A DNA stretch of 35,844 nucleotides, from the IMG/VR virus record IMGVR_UViG_3300032215_000905, positions 1 through 35,844 of that record; one strand, written 5' to 3'. A model generated the notes under the pieces. That model saw only the letters and a list, made by a program, of their open reading frames with translations. It searched no databases and was not told the origin of the DNA. This document shows, piece after piece, positions 1-6,525 of this stretch. The first letter of the stretch is position 1; every line of letters begins with the position of its first letter. Made by a program: the position numbers and the translations under genes. The DNA is from a virus.

Positions 1-9
1 AAATAGATA
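1..9. repeat. Left copy of 9-bp terminal direct repeat
   Basis: AAATAGATA forms the first nine bases and is repeated exactly as the last nine bases of the window. A nine-base suffix/prefix match is unlikely by chance. It can be an assembly overlap of a circular molecule or the two copies of a short cohesive end. The adjoining bases (11-36) are extremely G-rich, with overlapping palindromes GGGTACCC (16-23) and CCCGGG (21-26). Confidence 0.6.
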
Positions 10-142
10 CTCGGGGGGTACCCGGGGGGAGGGGGTATATTCACACCCCAGCCCAACCATTCCGATGCCCGCCAGATGACACCAGATCCCCGCCAAGCCA
101 CGTTCAGAACCCAGACCGCCACGAGCCGACCGCGATTGAAAG

Positions 143-190
143 CCCGCTGAAAGCGCACTACGCTCGCTTGTGGTAGGCTCCCACAGCGGG
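143..190 (-). other. Predicted three-way-junction RNA/DNA fold after the TerS-like gene
   Basis: Read on the minus strand, 190-143 folds into a compact junction. The closing stem is CCCGCTG with CAGCGGG (184-190 and 143-149). Inside it are a GTGG/CCAC hairpin with a 7-nt loop and an AAGCG/CGCTT hairpin with a 9-nt loop. It begins five bases past the TerS-like stop codon and lies in the 258-nt non-coding stretch that contains the window ends. It could be a packaging signal (pac or cos neighbourhood), a processing site or a weak terminator. The rest of 1-142 is a G-rich then mixed sequence in which I see no gene. Confidence 0.4.
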
Positions 191-194
191 GTAG

Positions 195-713
195 TCATCG
201 CCACCCCTCCCGCTTGAGTTCCTTCTGCTGCCGTGCCCGAGCCGCAGCATGTGAATCCTCCGGCTGCCGACGGAAATCCAACACCTTCCCGGACCGGGAC
301 ACCCGCTCCACCCTGGCCGCGAGTTGCTCCGCAGTGAGCCGGTCCTTGTCGGAGGACTTCCGGCCCGGCCCGCGGCCACAGACCTTGCAGGCCTTCGGGG
401 CTACCAGCACATCCGACACCGCTGATACGGCTTTGGGCTGGAGAGCAGTGAGCCGGCGGAGGGCAGCGGCCGAGGCCTCCCGCTGGAGCTCAGCCAGCGC
501 CTGCTGCACCTCGGGCTTCGCTGCCCACTTCCCCACCGCCCATTGGGTCACTCCCAGGTCAGCAGCAATTTTCGTGTAGGTGTCGCCTTCCGCCAGACGA
601 GCCACGAAATCGACAGGCATCGCAGTTTTATGGGCTTTCTTCGCAGCCGGGGCTTTCTTCTTTGCAGCTTTCCGAGCCGGCTTTGCTTTGGGCTCTACAG
701 GTTCTGCGCTCAT
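195..713 (-). CDS. Probable terminase small subunit (HTH protein)
   Basis: This 172-aa protein probably recognises packaging DNA and hands it to the large terminase. Residues 1-31 are Lys/Ala/Pro-rich and basic, like a histone-type tail. Residues about 34-60 form a helix-turn-helix (DTYTKIAADLGVTQWAVGKW), followed by an Ala/Leu-rich helical segment (about 70-100) of the kind seen in phage small terminases. A CKVC motif and a charged C-terminus follow. The ATG at 713 overlaps the stop of the upstream HTH gene (ATGA) and has a GGGAGGGAG ribosome site. On a circular map it lies upstream of TerL with two unknown genes between. TerS families diverge strongly, so a plain DNA-binding regulator remains possible. 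Confidence 0.55.
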   Translation of the reverse strand: MSAEPVEPKAKPARKAAKKKAPAAKKAHKTAMPVDFVARLAEGDTYTKIAADLGVTQWAVGKWAAKPEVQQALAELQREASAAALRRLTALQPKAVSAVSDVLVAPKACKVCGRGPGRKSSDKDRLTAEQLAARVERVSRSGKVLDFRRQPEDSHAAARARQQKELKREGWR

Positions 714-928
714 GGCTCTCCCTCCCCGAATGCCAGCCAGCTGACCCGAACCCCGGTTGCCCTCGCGATGGATGCCAGAGTATCGGCGTACATCCCCCGC
801 TTGGATTGACCGGAGACAGCCCGTTCTAGACCCCGGCGATCAAACCCCGCAGCCTCGGCTACCACATAGACCGGGCGTCCATTGATGGCTTTCCGCAATC
901 GGAACGCCAGTGCATTGCCACCGCTCAT
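710..928 (-). CDS. Small Cro/CI-type HTH DNA-binding protein
   Basis: This 72-aa protein has an XRE-like helix-turn-helix (YVVAEAAGFDRRGLERAV, about residues 22-39) and the C-terminal signature ATGVRVSWLAFGEG that is typical of phage Cro/CI-like regulators. I chose the ATG at 928 because GGAGGAGAAC stands directly before it. Longer in-frame extensions up to 1198 run through the repeat-rich non-coding region and carry no such site. It is coupled to the TerS-like gene by an ATGA overlap. Sitting next to the origin-like repeats, it may bind them or control the late genes. The regulator family is clear; the role is inferred. Confidence 0.7.
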   Translation of the reverse strand: MSGGNALAFRLRKAINGRPVYVVAEAAGFDRRGLERAVSGQSKRGMYADTLASIARATGVRVSWLAFGEGEP

Positions 929-943
929 GTTCTCCTCCAGCCA

Positions 944-984
944 GGAACAGAACCGGGAACAGCCTCTGGAACAGCCTCTGGAAC
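944..984 (+). repeat. Left iteron cluster, GGAAC every 12 bp
   Basis: GGAAC starts at 944, 956, 968 and 980. The last two are full CCTCTGGAAC units, and a degenerate CTGGAC follows at 990-995. The 12-bp period is a multiple of three, so it also gives an apparent peptide repeat in a spurious minus-strand ORF. Confidence 0.7.
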
Positions 985-1026
985 GGACCCTGGACTGTAG
1001 GTTGTATCTATGTAGTTCCAGGGTTG

Positions 1027-1073
1027 GATAAAATATAGATAAACATTGATAAGTGATAGATACAGAGAAGATA
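1027..1073 (+). repeat. Helically phased GATA motifs in the AT-rich core
   Basis: GATA begins at 1027, 1038, 1048, 1059 and 1070 (steps 11, 10, 11, 11), with an extra copy at 1055. The surrounding DNA is the most AT-rich stretch of this part of the genome, as expected for a DNA-unwinding element. Confidence 0.55.
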
Positions 1074-1128
1074 GGAAACGCGAAACGCGGCCAACCATGT
1101 AACAGCATAGGATCAAGGCGTGTTTGTG

Positions 1129-1180
1129 CCTGGAACCTACCCTGGAACACCCTGGAACACCCTGGAACACCCTGGAACTT
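1129..1180 (+). repeat. Right iteron cluster, five CCTGGAAC units
   Basis: Five units begin at 1129, 1141, 1151, 1161 and 1171. The three middle ones are identical CCTGGAACAC decamers in exact tandem. The orientation is the same as in the left cluster. A 10-bp period puts each unit on the same face of the helix. Confidence 0.8.
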
Positions 1181-1187
1181 GTCAGGT

Positions 1188-2837
1188 TCATTCTGCATTC
1201 ACCCCCATCGGACTATAGACGTTGGCGGTGCGGCCCTTGACTTTCACCTTTTGGTGGCGGAATCCAAGTGCCTTTAACATCCTGCCAACGGCCTGTGATT
1301 GGTTTGAGCTCTGTTGTGCGACTGGAATTTTCAAGCAGACATCAATTATCGTGCTTGTCGTTATATACTTCCTTTCATTCCGATACCCAGAAACCCAGTA
1401 CTCGTTGATGGTCTCGGAATCACCAAGCCAATAAGCAATCCGCTCCTCCCAGGGCTCTTCCCGCTGGAACTCCTGGCGCACCTCATTGACTTCCGCTTCC
1501 TCTTCCTGGGAAAGATGCCACGCCTCTCCAGCTTCAAAGGCTGCGACTGCCTCCGCCCAAAGCTGGTCCCGGTGCTGGGCAATCCATAGCATGTCAGTTT
1601 TTTCGACCCTGGCAATCCAAAACCGCCGGCTGCCGGTGGGGTCGAAGAGCGGCTGGTCCTCGTTGGTGGTGGCACCGAAAACACACCGACGCTTCCGGGT
1701 GACGCTCTTGCGGCCATAGGCTGGGCGATAGGTGTCCTCCTGGGCGGAAATGTGGGCCTTTGTTTCTTCCACTTCCCGCTTCTTCAGTCCGACCAACTCC
1801 GCCAGTTCGTGTACCCATGCGGCGTGGGTCTGCTCAATTCCGCGCACATCGCCCATCAGGATAGGGGAGTCGGAAAAGAACTCGGGGCCTACCAGGGTTC
1901 GCAGAGCACTGGACTTTTTGACGCCCTGGGCGCCCACCAACATCAGCACGATGTCGGCCTTGCATCCCGGACGAAGGGCGCGGGCGACCGCTTGAATCAG
2001 CCACCGGCGGCCCATCGTTCGGACCATGGTGGAGTCCGGTACACCCATGCCATCCACCAGCCAGAAGGATGCGCGCTCCACGCCATCCCACCGCAGGCCT
2101 CGCAGGTATTCGACCAGTGGATCCCGCTGGTTGTTCTGGGCGATAGCGGAGATGATCGGCGCCAGTCCAGCCCCCGAAATCTTCACCCGGTACACCCGCT
2201 CCATCCAGAGTGCGATCGCCTGATCGTCCTCATCCGCATGGCGACGCTGGTCCAGCATTTGAATCTGGCGGAAGGCATCGCACCAGATCCGACCCTTCCA
2301 CCGAGGATCTTCACGGAGTACCAGATCGGCCTGCAACCGCTCGGAGGAGGAGCGCTTGACCAACCGGATAATCGACCGGCGGACCTCCATATCGGGAGCC
2401 TCCTCGGGAAGAATCTGGGGAGCTGCTTGCTCCTCTTCCTCCACCGGCTGCGCTTTCCGGAGCCGGGCCACCTCTTCCCAATTGGCCAGAGCGACGGCCT
2501 CCTGGACCTCTGCACTCCACGCCACCAGCGCCCGCTGGTGCCGAAGCTCCTTCAGGCACCGCAGCCAGGTGGGCACCGCCTCCAGGCTGGGGACTTTGCC
2601 CGGGGCGGCTGCTGCGTACGACATGAGGTGCCGGGGCACCTTCCCCAGCACCGACACCAGATCCAGACCGAGGTTTTTGGCGCGCTGGTCCTCCAGCACC
2701 TCGAACAGGGTGATCGCATCCACGCTCATAAAAAGCGTCTTTTGGAGGCCGGTAATCCACTTCCCTTCCAGGAGCACTGCCCCGAGAAGGGCGCACTCCA
2801 TCTCCGAATCTGAAGGCAGTCCCTTCCGCTTTGTCAT
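1188..2837 (-). CDS. VapE/VirE-type phage replication helicase with DnaB-N-like N-terminus
   Basis: This 549-aa ATPase probably serves as the phage replicative helicase or initiator. The C-terminal half matches the virulence-associated protein E family. It has Walker A GAQGVKKSS (302-310), an acidic Walker B-like HELAEL (343-348), and the family block GATTNEDQPLFDPTGSRRFW (388-407) with sensor Asn and candidate arginine fingers. Residues about 11-70 (SEMECALLGAVLLEG) resemble the N-terminal domain of DnaB helicases, an unusual partner. The middle (about 125-150) is a Glu/Pro-rich linker. The ATG at 2837 overlaps the SF2 helicase stop (ATGA). The candidate origin begins just past its stop. Confidence 0.85.
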   Translation of the reverse strand: MTKRKGLPSDSEMECALLGAVLLEGKWITGLQKTLFMSVDAITLFEVLEDQRAKNLGLDLVSVLGKVPRHLMSYAAAAPGKVPSLEAVPTWLRCLKELRHQRALVAWSAEVQEAVALANWEEVARLRKAQPVEEEEQAAPQILPEEAPDMEVRRSIIRLVKRSSSERLQADLVLREDPRWKGRIWCDAFRQIQMLDQRRHADEDDQAIALWMERVYRVKISGAGLAPIISAIAQNNQRDPLVEYLRGLRWDGVERASFWLVDGMGVPDSTMVRTMGRRWLIQAVARALRPGCKADIVLMLVGAQGVKKSSALRTLVGPEFFSDSPILMGDVRGIEQTHAAWVHELAELVGLKKREVEETKAHISAQEDTYRPAYGRKSVTRKRRCVFGATTNEDQPLFDPTGSRRFWIARVEKTDMLWIAQHRDQLWAEAVAAFEAGEAWHLSQEEEAEVNEVRQEFQREEPWEERIAYWLGDSETINEYWVSGYRNERKYITTSTIIDVCLKIPVAQQSSNQSQAVGRMLKALGFRHQKVKVKGRTANVYSPMGVNAE

Positions 2838-4183
2838 GCTGCCATCCGAACAGTAGGATCAACCAGTGTTGCACCGAGCTTGCGGTAGACTTTGGACCGA
2901 CCGAACCAGAGGCCGGCGAGGCGCCCGGCATCCACCAGATCCACTACGATGGGGGTCTGCTTGCCGGGATGGGCGCGCATCGCCCGGCCTACCCGCTGCT
3001 CCAGTCGCCCGGCCTGAGTGCAGGGGACGGCAAGAATCAGCGCATCAAGGCCAGGCACATCGAGACCTTCATCGGCGAGCTGGGTGGCGACCGCGCACCG
3101 GATGGTGCCGTTGGAGAGACCGGCCATCGCAGCGGCCCGGGCCTTCTTCGGCAGCCGGGCGTGGATGGCGATGCCGCCCAGCGCTGCTGCAGTTGCCTCG
3201 GCATGCGGAACGCGCTCCGTCAGAATCAGCACCTGCCGACCCTGGTCGAGCAATTCCCGAGCGACGGCGAACAGCACCCGCTGTCGGTCTTCATCGGCCA
3301 GCATCTCGGTGATCATCGAAGTCCACTCTGCCCCTTCTTCGGAGCAGGTCCAGCCGGTGTCGATGCGCCAGATACCGGGAGCCATCGTTGCTCCCACCTC
3401 CTGCAGTTCAGCGGGGGTGATCTCTGCCACCGTTGATCCGACGTGCAGGTGGATCAGATCGGTGAGCCCATCGGCCCGGCGCGGGGTCGCAGTCAGCGCC
3501 AGCCGGGCAGCGCCAGGAAGGGAGAGCGCCACCTGCCCCCAGGTCTCAGCCGGGACGTGGTGCGCTTCGTCCAGCACCGTGAGGCCAAAATTTTTTGCCC
3601 AGGCCAGGCGCTGCCAGAAGTCCCAGGTGACCAGGGTCTGAATGGTGGCCACCACCACCCGGGCCACCACGGGTGCGCGGCCATCGCTGATCAGCGCTGC
3701 TTCAATCCCCAGCCCTTTGGCCCGTTCCACCCATTGCTTTGCCAGATCCAGGGTATGGACCAGCACCAGGGCGGGAGTCGGAGTGGAGCAGATCGCAGCG
3801 AGGCCGACCATCGTCTTTCCCGCACCGCAGGGGGCGACGATTATCCCTTCCCGGTCGGCCTTTACCCAGGCCTCCAGGGCCCACTGCTGGTAGGGTCGCA
3901 GGGCAAGCGTCGTGCTGACCAGATCTGCGACGGGAGAGGTGCGAGCATCCGCCAGGGAGCCTTTCCAGGGGGCGGACCGCGGAGCCAGTACCCAGGTGCG
4001 GCTGTTGTGCTCCACATCCAGGCAGGGCTGAATCACCATCGATGGGAGCGGCACCTTCCGGCCCTGCTCCCGCATCCGAAGGGCCTGACGGTAGGCCGGG
4101 TTTTGAAATGCCAGAGAGGTGCGGAGGTTCTCCGCCTCTTCCCCGGCCTGGACGATGAGAGCGCCCGACAAGGTGGCGATCAT
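2834..4183 (-). CDS. SF2 DEAH-box DNA helicase
   Basis: This 449-aa superfamily 2 helicase probably remodels forks or recombination intermediates. Motifs in order are LRPYQ (95-99), Walker A APCGAGKT (117-124), DEAH (205-208), TAT (231-233), motif V ATQLADEGLDVP (366-377) and motif VI QRVGRAMR (396-403). The closest general type is the COG1061/XPB-like group common in phages. A longer ORF reaches 4327, but the ATG at 4183 forms an ATGA overlap with the RecU-like gene and has AGGAG seven bases upstream. Residues 1-90 hold no recognised domain and may confer substrate specificity. Confidence 0.88.
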   Translation of the reverse strand: MIATLSGALIVQAGEEAENLRTSLAFQNPAYRQALRMREQGRKVPLPSMVIQPCLDVEHNSRTWVLAPRSAPWKGSLADARTSPVADLVSTTLALRPYQQWALEAWVKADREGIIVAPCGAGKTMVGLAAICSTPTPALVLVHTLDLAKQWVERAKGLGIEAALISDGRAPVVARVVVATIQTLVTWDFWQRLAWAKNFGLTVLDEAHHVPAETWGQVALSLPGAARLALTATPRRADGLTDLIHLHVGSTVAEITPAELQEVGATMAPGIWRIDTGWTCSEEGAEWTSMITEMLADEDRQRVLFAVARELLDQGRQVLILTERVPHAEATAAALGGIAIHARLPKKARAAAMAGLSNGTIRCAVATQLADEGLDVPGLDALILAVPCTQAGRLEQRVGRAMRAHPGKQTPIVVDLVDAGRLAGLWFGRSKVYRKLGATLVDPTVRMAA

Positions 4184-4716
4184 TGGATGCTCCTGGCTGC
4201 TGTCAGCCAGTCCAGGTTTTTGACCTGCACCGCGTTGTTGGTGAGCCAGAAGGTGTTGAGCGAGGCCATCCCCCGCTTCGCATTGCCCTGGAACCAGGTC
4301 TCCCAGGGCAACCGGAGAATGCTCCAATCAACCCACCAGATCGTCTGGCCTATGCCTTCCGGCTGGATGCAGAGAATCACGCCCGCCCGATGGGCTTCGC
4401 TCTGGTCGGTCCACCGGGAAAAGAACGCCGCCTGATGCTCTTCCAGCTTGGAGAGCGGCCAGCTGCCACCGATGGTGGACTTCGCGTCCGCCACGATGGA
4501 TAGACCGCAAGCGATCAACATAAAGTCCGGCTCCGCTGGTTTTTCCGGCACCACCACCAGACTGGCACCCTGCCTCCGAATCACCTTGTACGGGGTCGGG
4601 AAGCGGGCGAAACAATGGCCACGCCCCTTGTAAAATTCGTGCATGGCCTCCAGGGCATCCTCGAAGGGCTTGCCCCGGTTGGCCTGGCTGGTTGGTGGGC
4701 GGGAGGTACCGCTCAT
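4180..4716 (-). CDS. RecU-like Holliday junction resolvase
   Basis: This 178-aa nuclease is expected to cut four-way junctions formed during replication and recombination before packaging. Family marks are NRGK (13-16), Glu19, FPTPYK (39-44), PDF with Asp64, the catalytic ADAKST core (76-81) and the block PLSKLEEHQ (87-95). Together these give the RecU PD-(D/E)XK fold with Asp64, Asp77 and Lys79 as likely active-site residues. The C-terminus is less conserved. It is coupled by four-base overlaps on both sides to the metallopeptidase and helicase genes, so the three are likely produced together. RecU is best known from Firmicutes and their phages, which hints at modular exchange but does not identify the host. 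Confidence 0.8.
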   Translation of the reverse strand: MSGTSRPPTSQANRGKPFEDALEAMHEFYKGRGHCFARFPTPYKVIRRQGASLVVVPEKPAEPDFMLIACGLSIVADAKSTIGGSWPLSKLEEHQAAFFSRWTDQSEAHRAGVILCIQPEGIGQTIWWVDWSILRLPWETWFQGNAKRGMASLNTFWLTNNAVQVKNLDWLTAARSIQ

Positions 4717-5669
4717 TCGCGGGTCGCCGTTGCGGTGGGAAACAGCGCCGGCTGGTCGGCCTGCACGCTCGGATGCAAGTTGGCAGCGCTCACCACGGCC
4801 GATTGCGTCTCATCCAACGGCCCGAAATAGAGCATCGTGGAAAGCATCTCCTCGATGGAGTGGCACCGCACTTTCGGCACGGTGTTGCCCTCGTTGTCCT
4901 GGTCCAGGCAGCAGTGGGCCAGCTCGTGATGCACCAGCCGCTTCCGCTCCTGATCAGTGGCCACCAGCCAGTAGTCGAGCGAGAGGGTGATCTCCCAGAG
5001 GTAGGGCTCCTTGCGCTTCTGCAGCGCCCGGTCCCGCTTGCCGAGGGCCTTACAGGTCCCCAGGATGATCCGGCCGTTCGTCTCGCTGTGCGTGGTCTGC
5101 CAGACCCACCGGATGCGATCGGGATTGATGGCCGCCAGACCGTAGCGGTCACGATGGCGCTTCTCGTCGGGATCGACGTAGGACAGCATCTCCTCCGCCA
5201 TGTCCCGAGCGGTCAGACGAGTGAGCCGATCGCCACGAATGTGACCGGGCAGCAGCTTCAGAATGTCGGTCAGGCTGCTGGTCAGCATCGCATTGAAGGC
5301 AGTGGTGGTGCCGGACCGGACATCCGCCGCGACGTTCTCAATCTCCTCCATCGCCAGCACCAGCCAGTCCATGCCGGCAACCGTCTCCACCAGCGCCGGC
5401 GGCGCCGGGTGGCGGAACATCCAGGCATCGTGGCCCAGCTCGTCGTACTCAGCGCAGCGACCGGGGGCGCTGATGACCCGCACGGCCTCTACCAGATCGT
5501 AGATGCGCCGCTTGGATTCATCCAGGTCGACGCCCTTCAAGATCGGCAGCATGGCCGCCTCGGACTTGAGCTTCAGCACAAACTGGCGGACGACGTAGCT
5601 GAGACCGTTGTCGGTATCGGGCACCAGCCCGAGAATGCGGTAGTAGTGAGGAGTCTGTTTCTTAGCCAA
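4713..5669 (-). CDS. J-domain-like N-terminus fused to phage zinc metallopeptidase
   Basis: This 318-aa protein has two parts. Residues about 8-84 resemble a DnaJ J-domain at both ends: HYYRILGL (8-15) matches the usual YYEILGV start, and AVRVISAPGRCAEYDELGHDAW (62-83, shown split in the findings) matches the last helix. The HPD triad that activates Hsp70 is absent. Residues about 170-285 form a putative phage metallopeptidase domain with HHELAHC (247-253; zinc ligands His248 and His252, base Glu249), followed by CHSIEEML (269-276) as probable third-ligand region. The start is TTG at 5669 with GAGG upstream; the next ATG would delete half the J-like part. The C-terminal domain call is firm; the J-like call rests on pattern only. 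Confidence 0.7.
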   Translation of the reverse strand: MAKKQTPHYYRILGLVPDTDNGLSYVVRQFVLKLKSEAAMLPILKGVDLDESKRRIYDLVEAVRVISAPGRCAEYDELGHDAWMFRHPAPPALVETVAGMDWLVLAMEEIENVAADVRSGTTTAFNAMLTSSLTDILKLLPGHIRGDRLTRLTARDMAEEMLSYVDPDEKRHRDRYGLAAINPDRIRWVWQTTHSETNGRIILGTCKALGKRDRALQKRKEPYLWEITLSLDYWLVATDQERKRLVHHELAHCCLDQDNEGNTVPKVRCHSIEEMLSTMLYFGPLDETQSAVVSAANLHPSVQADQPALFPTATATRE

Positions 5670-5726
5670 GGAATACCTCGCTGGGGAAAAGGCGGCCCGG
5701 AAGTCTGCAGCTGGCGGCCTGTAGCC

Positions 5727-5996
5727 TCACGCTGCTGTTTCCTGGGATTGGGCAGTTTCGGGGGGAAGAGAATCAGTCGGAGGTGCTTCGGCCCCAAGCT
5801 GGTCTACCAGCCGTTTCAGATCATCCGGCCCCAGCCCGAGGGCCTCCGCGAGCGTGGATAGCTTCCGTGCATCCATGCTTCCGCCGCGCTCGTAGTGGGA
5901 GATCGTGGACTGGTTGACGCCGATCCGGGCCGCAAGCTGCTGCTGGCTCAACCCGGCCCGGGTGCGGAACTCAGCGATGATGTGGCTTCCATGCAT
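5727..5996 (-). CDS. Cro-like HTH repressor, first gene of the leftward lytic unit
   Basis: This 89-aa XRE-family regulator has helix 2 SQQQLAARIG (17-26) and recognition helix VNQSTISHYE (27-36). The C-terminal tail is acidic and Thr/Ser/Pro-rich with no protease-sensing domain. Because it opens the operon that carries replication and virion genes, it fits the Cro position. The ATG at 5996 lies only a few bases past the expected transcription start of a strong promoter, so the message is likely leaderless. An in-frame ATG at 6005 lies inside the -10 element and is therefore unlikely. The palindrome CCATGCATGG (5989-5998) covers the start codon. A 57-nt gap separates it from the next gene. 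Confidence 0.82.
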   Translation of the reverse strand: MHGSHIIAEFRTRAGLSQQQLAARIGVNQSTISHYERGGSMDARKLSTLAEALGLGPDDLKRLVDQLGAEAPPTDSLPPETAQSQETAA

Positions 5997-6003
5997 GGCA
6001 CAC

Positions 6004-6032
6004 ATTATGCACCGGAACCATAGAAGAGTCAA
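6004..6032 (-). promoter_or_regulatory. Sigma70-type promoter for the leftward unit
   Basis: On the minus strand TTGACT (6032-6027) is followed after exactly 17 bp by CATAAT (6009-6004). The predicted start near 5997 is almost at the ATG at 5996. TGCAT and ATGCA arms (5992-5996 and 6007-6011) flank the -10 element with a 10-bp spacer and may be operator half-sites. Confidence 0.75.
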
Positions 6033-6070
6033 GCTACATGTCGATCGGCCGCATTGATACCCTGCCCACC

Positions 6071-6412
6071 ATGCAGACCCCAGCCATCCCAGCAATCAAC
6101 CAAGAGCTACGAATCCTGCGCAGAAACGCTGGTTTATCTCAAGCAGAACTGGCATCCAGGTTGGGCGTGAACCAGTCTACAATCAGCGTGGTTGAGCGCG
6201 GAGGTACGACTACCACAGAGGTGGTGGATGCCTGGGTACGAGCGTGCGCGGGGCGGTTGACGGTGATTCCATCTGCGGCCGATCCTTGGCATGGAATTCC
6301 AGAGGTGTTGCGTCCAGCTGCGTCAGAGGTCGCTCGCCTCTGGTGCGCGGCTGAGGAGTCCACCCGGACCGCCATCCTCCTCATGCTCCGCGGGCTCAAC
6401 CGCCAAGCATAA
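6071..6412 (+). CDS. CI-like HTH repressor, first gene of the rightward unit
   Basis: This 113-aa XRE-family protein has helix 2 SQAELASRLG (23-32) and recognition helix VNQSTISVVE (33-42). The core VNQSTIS is identical to that of the divergent Cro-like gene. The C-terminal 60 residues (HGIPEVLRPAASEVARLW and onward) are helical and probably mediate dimerisation; there is no LexA/CI-type S24 protease domain. The ORF is open from 6038, but neither 6038 nor 6071 has a ribosome binding site; I prefer 6071. It opens the strand that carries integration genes, which fits a lysogeny repressor. The shared intergenic region (5997-6070) must hold the operators. Confidence 0.75.
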   Translation: MQTPAIPAINQELRILRRNAGLSQAELASRLGVNQSTISVVERGGTTTTEVVDAWVRACAGRLTVIPSAADPWHGIPEVLRPAASEVARLWCAAEESTRTAILLMLRGLNRQA

Positions 6413-6514
6413 GGGCGCGATCTGCTCCAATCTCGCAACCTCCACCACCAGAACGTCGGTGTCGAGGCTGTTTATTGCGAACATGGCCCTTGCAAGTAGT
6501 GTAGCCCGGTCCAT
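6323..6514 (-). CDS. Small unknown protein convergent with the CI-like gene
   Basis: This 63-aa ORF has an ATG at 6514 and CAGGAG five bases upstream. The first 36 residues look helical and protein-like (LLARAMFAINSLD, VVEVARLEQ); the last 25 are Gly/Glu/Pro-rich and overlap the end of the CI-like gene in antisense by 90 bp. It could be a small antirepressor or a spurious ORF, but the ribosome site and the palindromes upstream favour a real gene. No family is recognised. If transcribed, its message would be antisense to the 3' end of the repressor message. Confidence 0.4.
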   Translation of the reverse strand: MDRATLLARAMFAINSLDTDVLVVEVARLEQIAPLCLAVEPAEHEEDGGPGGLLSRAPEASDL

Positions 6515-6525
6515 AGTCACTCCTG

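Larger units (their letters stand above)
941..1180. other. Candidate replication origin (iterons around an AT-rich core)
   Basis: This 259-nt non-coding gap (929-1187) between the VapE-like helicase and the HTH gene holds two clusters of direct repeats with core (C)TGGAAC around an AT-rich centre (about 1001-1080). The left cluster has GGAAC at 944, 956, 968 and 980, exactly 12 bp apart. The right cluster has CCTGGAAC at 1129, 1141, 1151, 1161 and 1171, about 10 bp apart. One inverted copy lies at about 1013-1022. The AT-rich core carries GATA at 1027, 1038, 1048, 1059 and 1070. Flanking iterons, a melting-prone core and an adjacent helicase gene are the usual parts of an iteron-type origin. 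Function is inferred. Confidence 0.6.

Noticed and set aside
11-36. Firm G-quadruplex call
   Set aside because: Only three long G-runs are present before a break, so a four-run quadruplex needs splitting of one run. It is mentioned only as a possibility.
710-1198. 162-aa minus-strand ORF extending the HTH gene upstream, and the related 925-1191 ORF
   Set aside because: The extension runs through the iterons and AT-rich core and yields repeat-derived peptide. GGAGGAGAAC before the ATG at 928 marks the real start.
1752-2813. 353-aa plus-strand ORF, with a similar one at 3443-4435
   Set aside because: They are antisense to the two helicase genes, which carry clear motifs. They are shadow frames.
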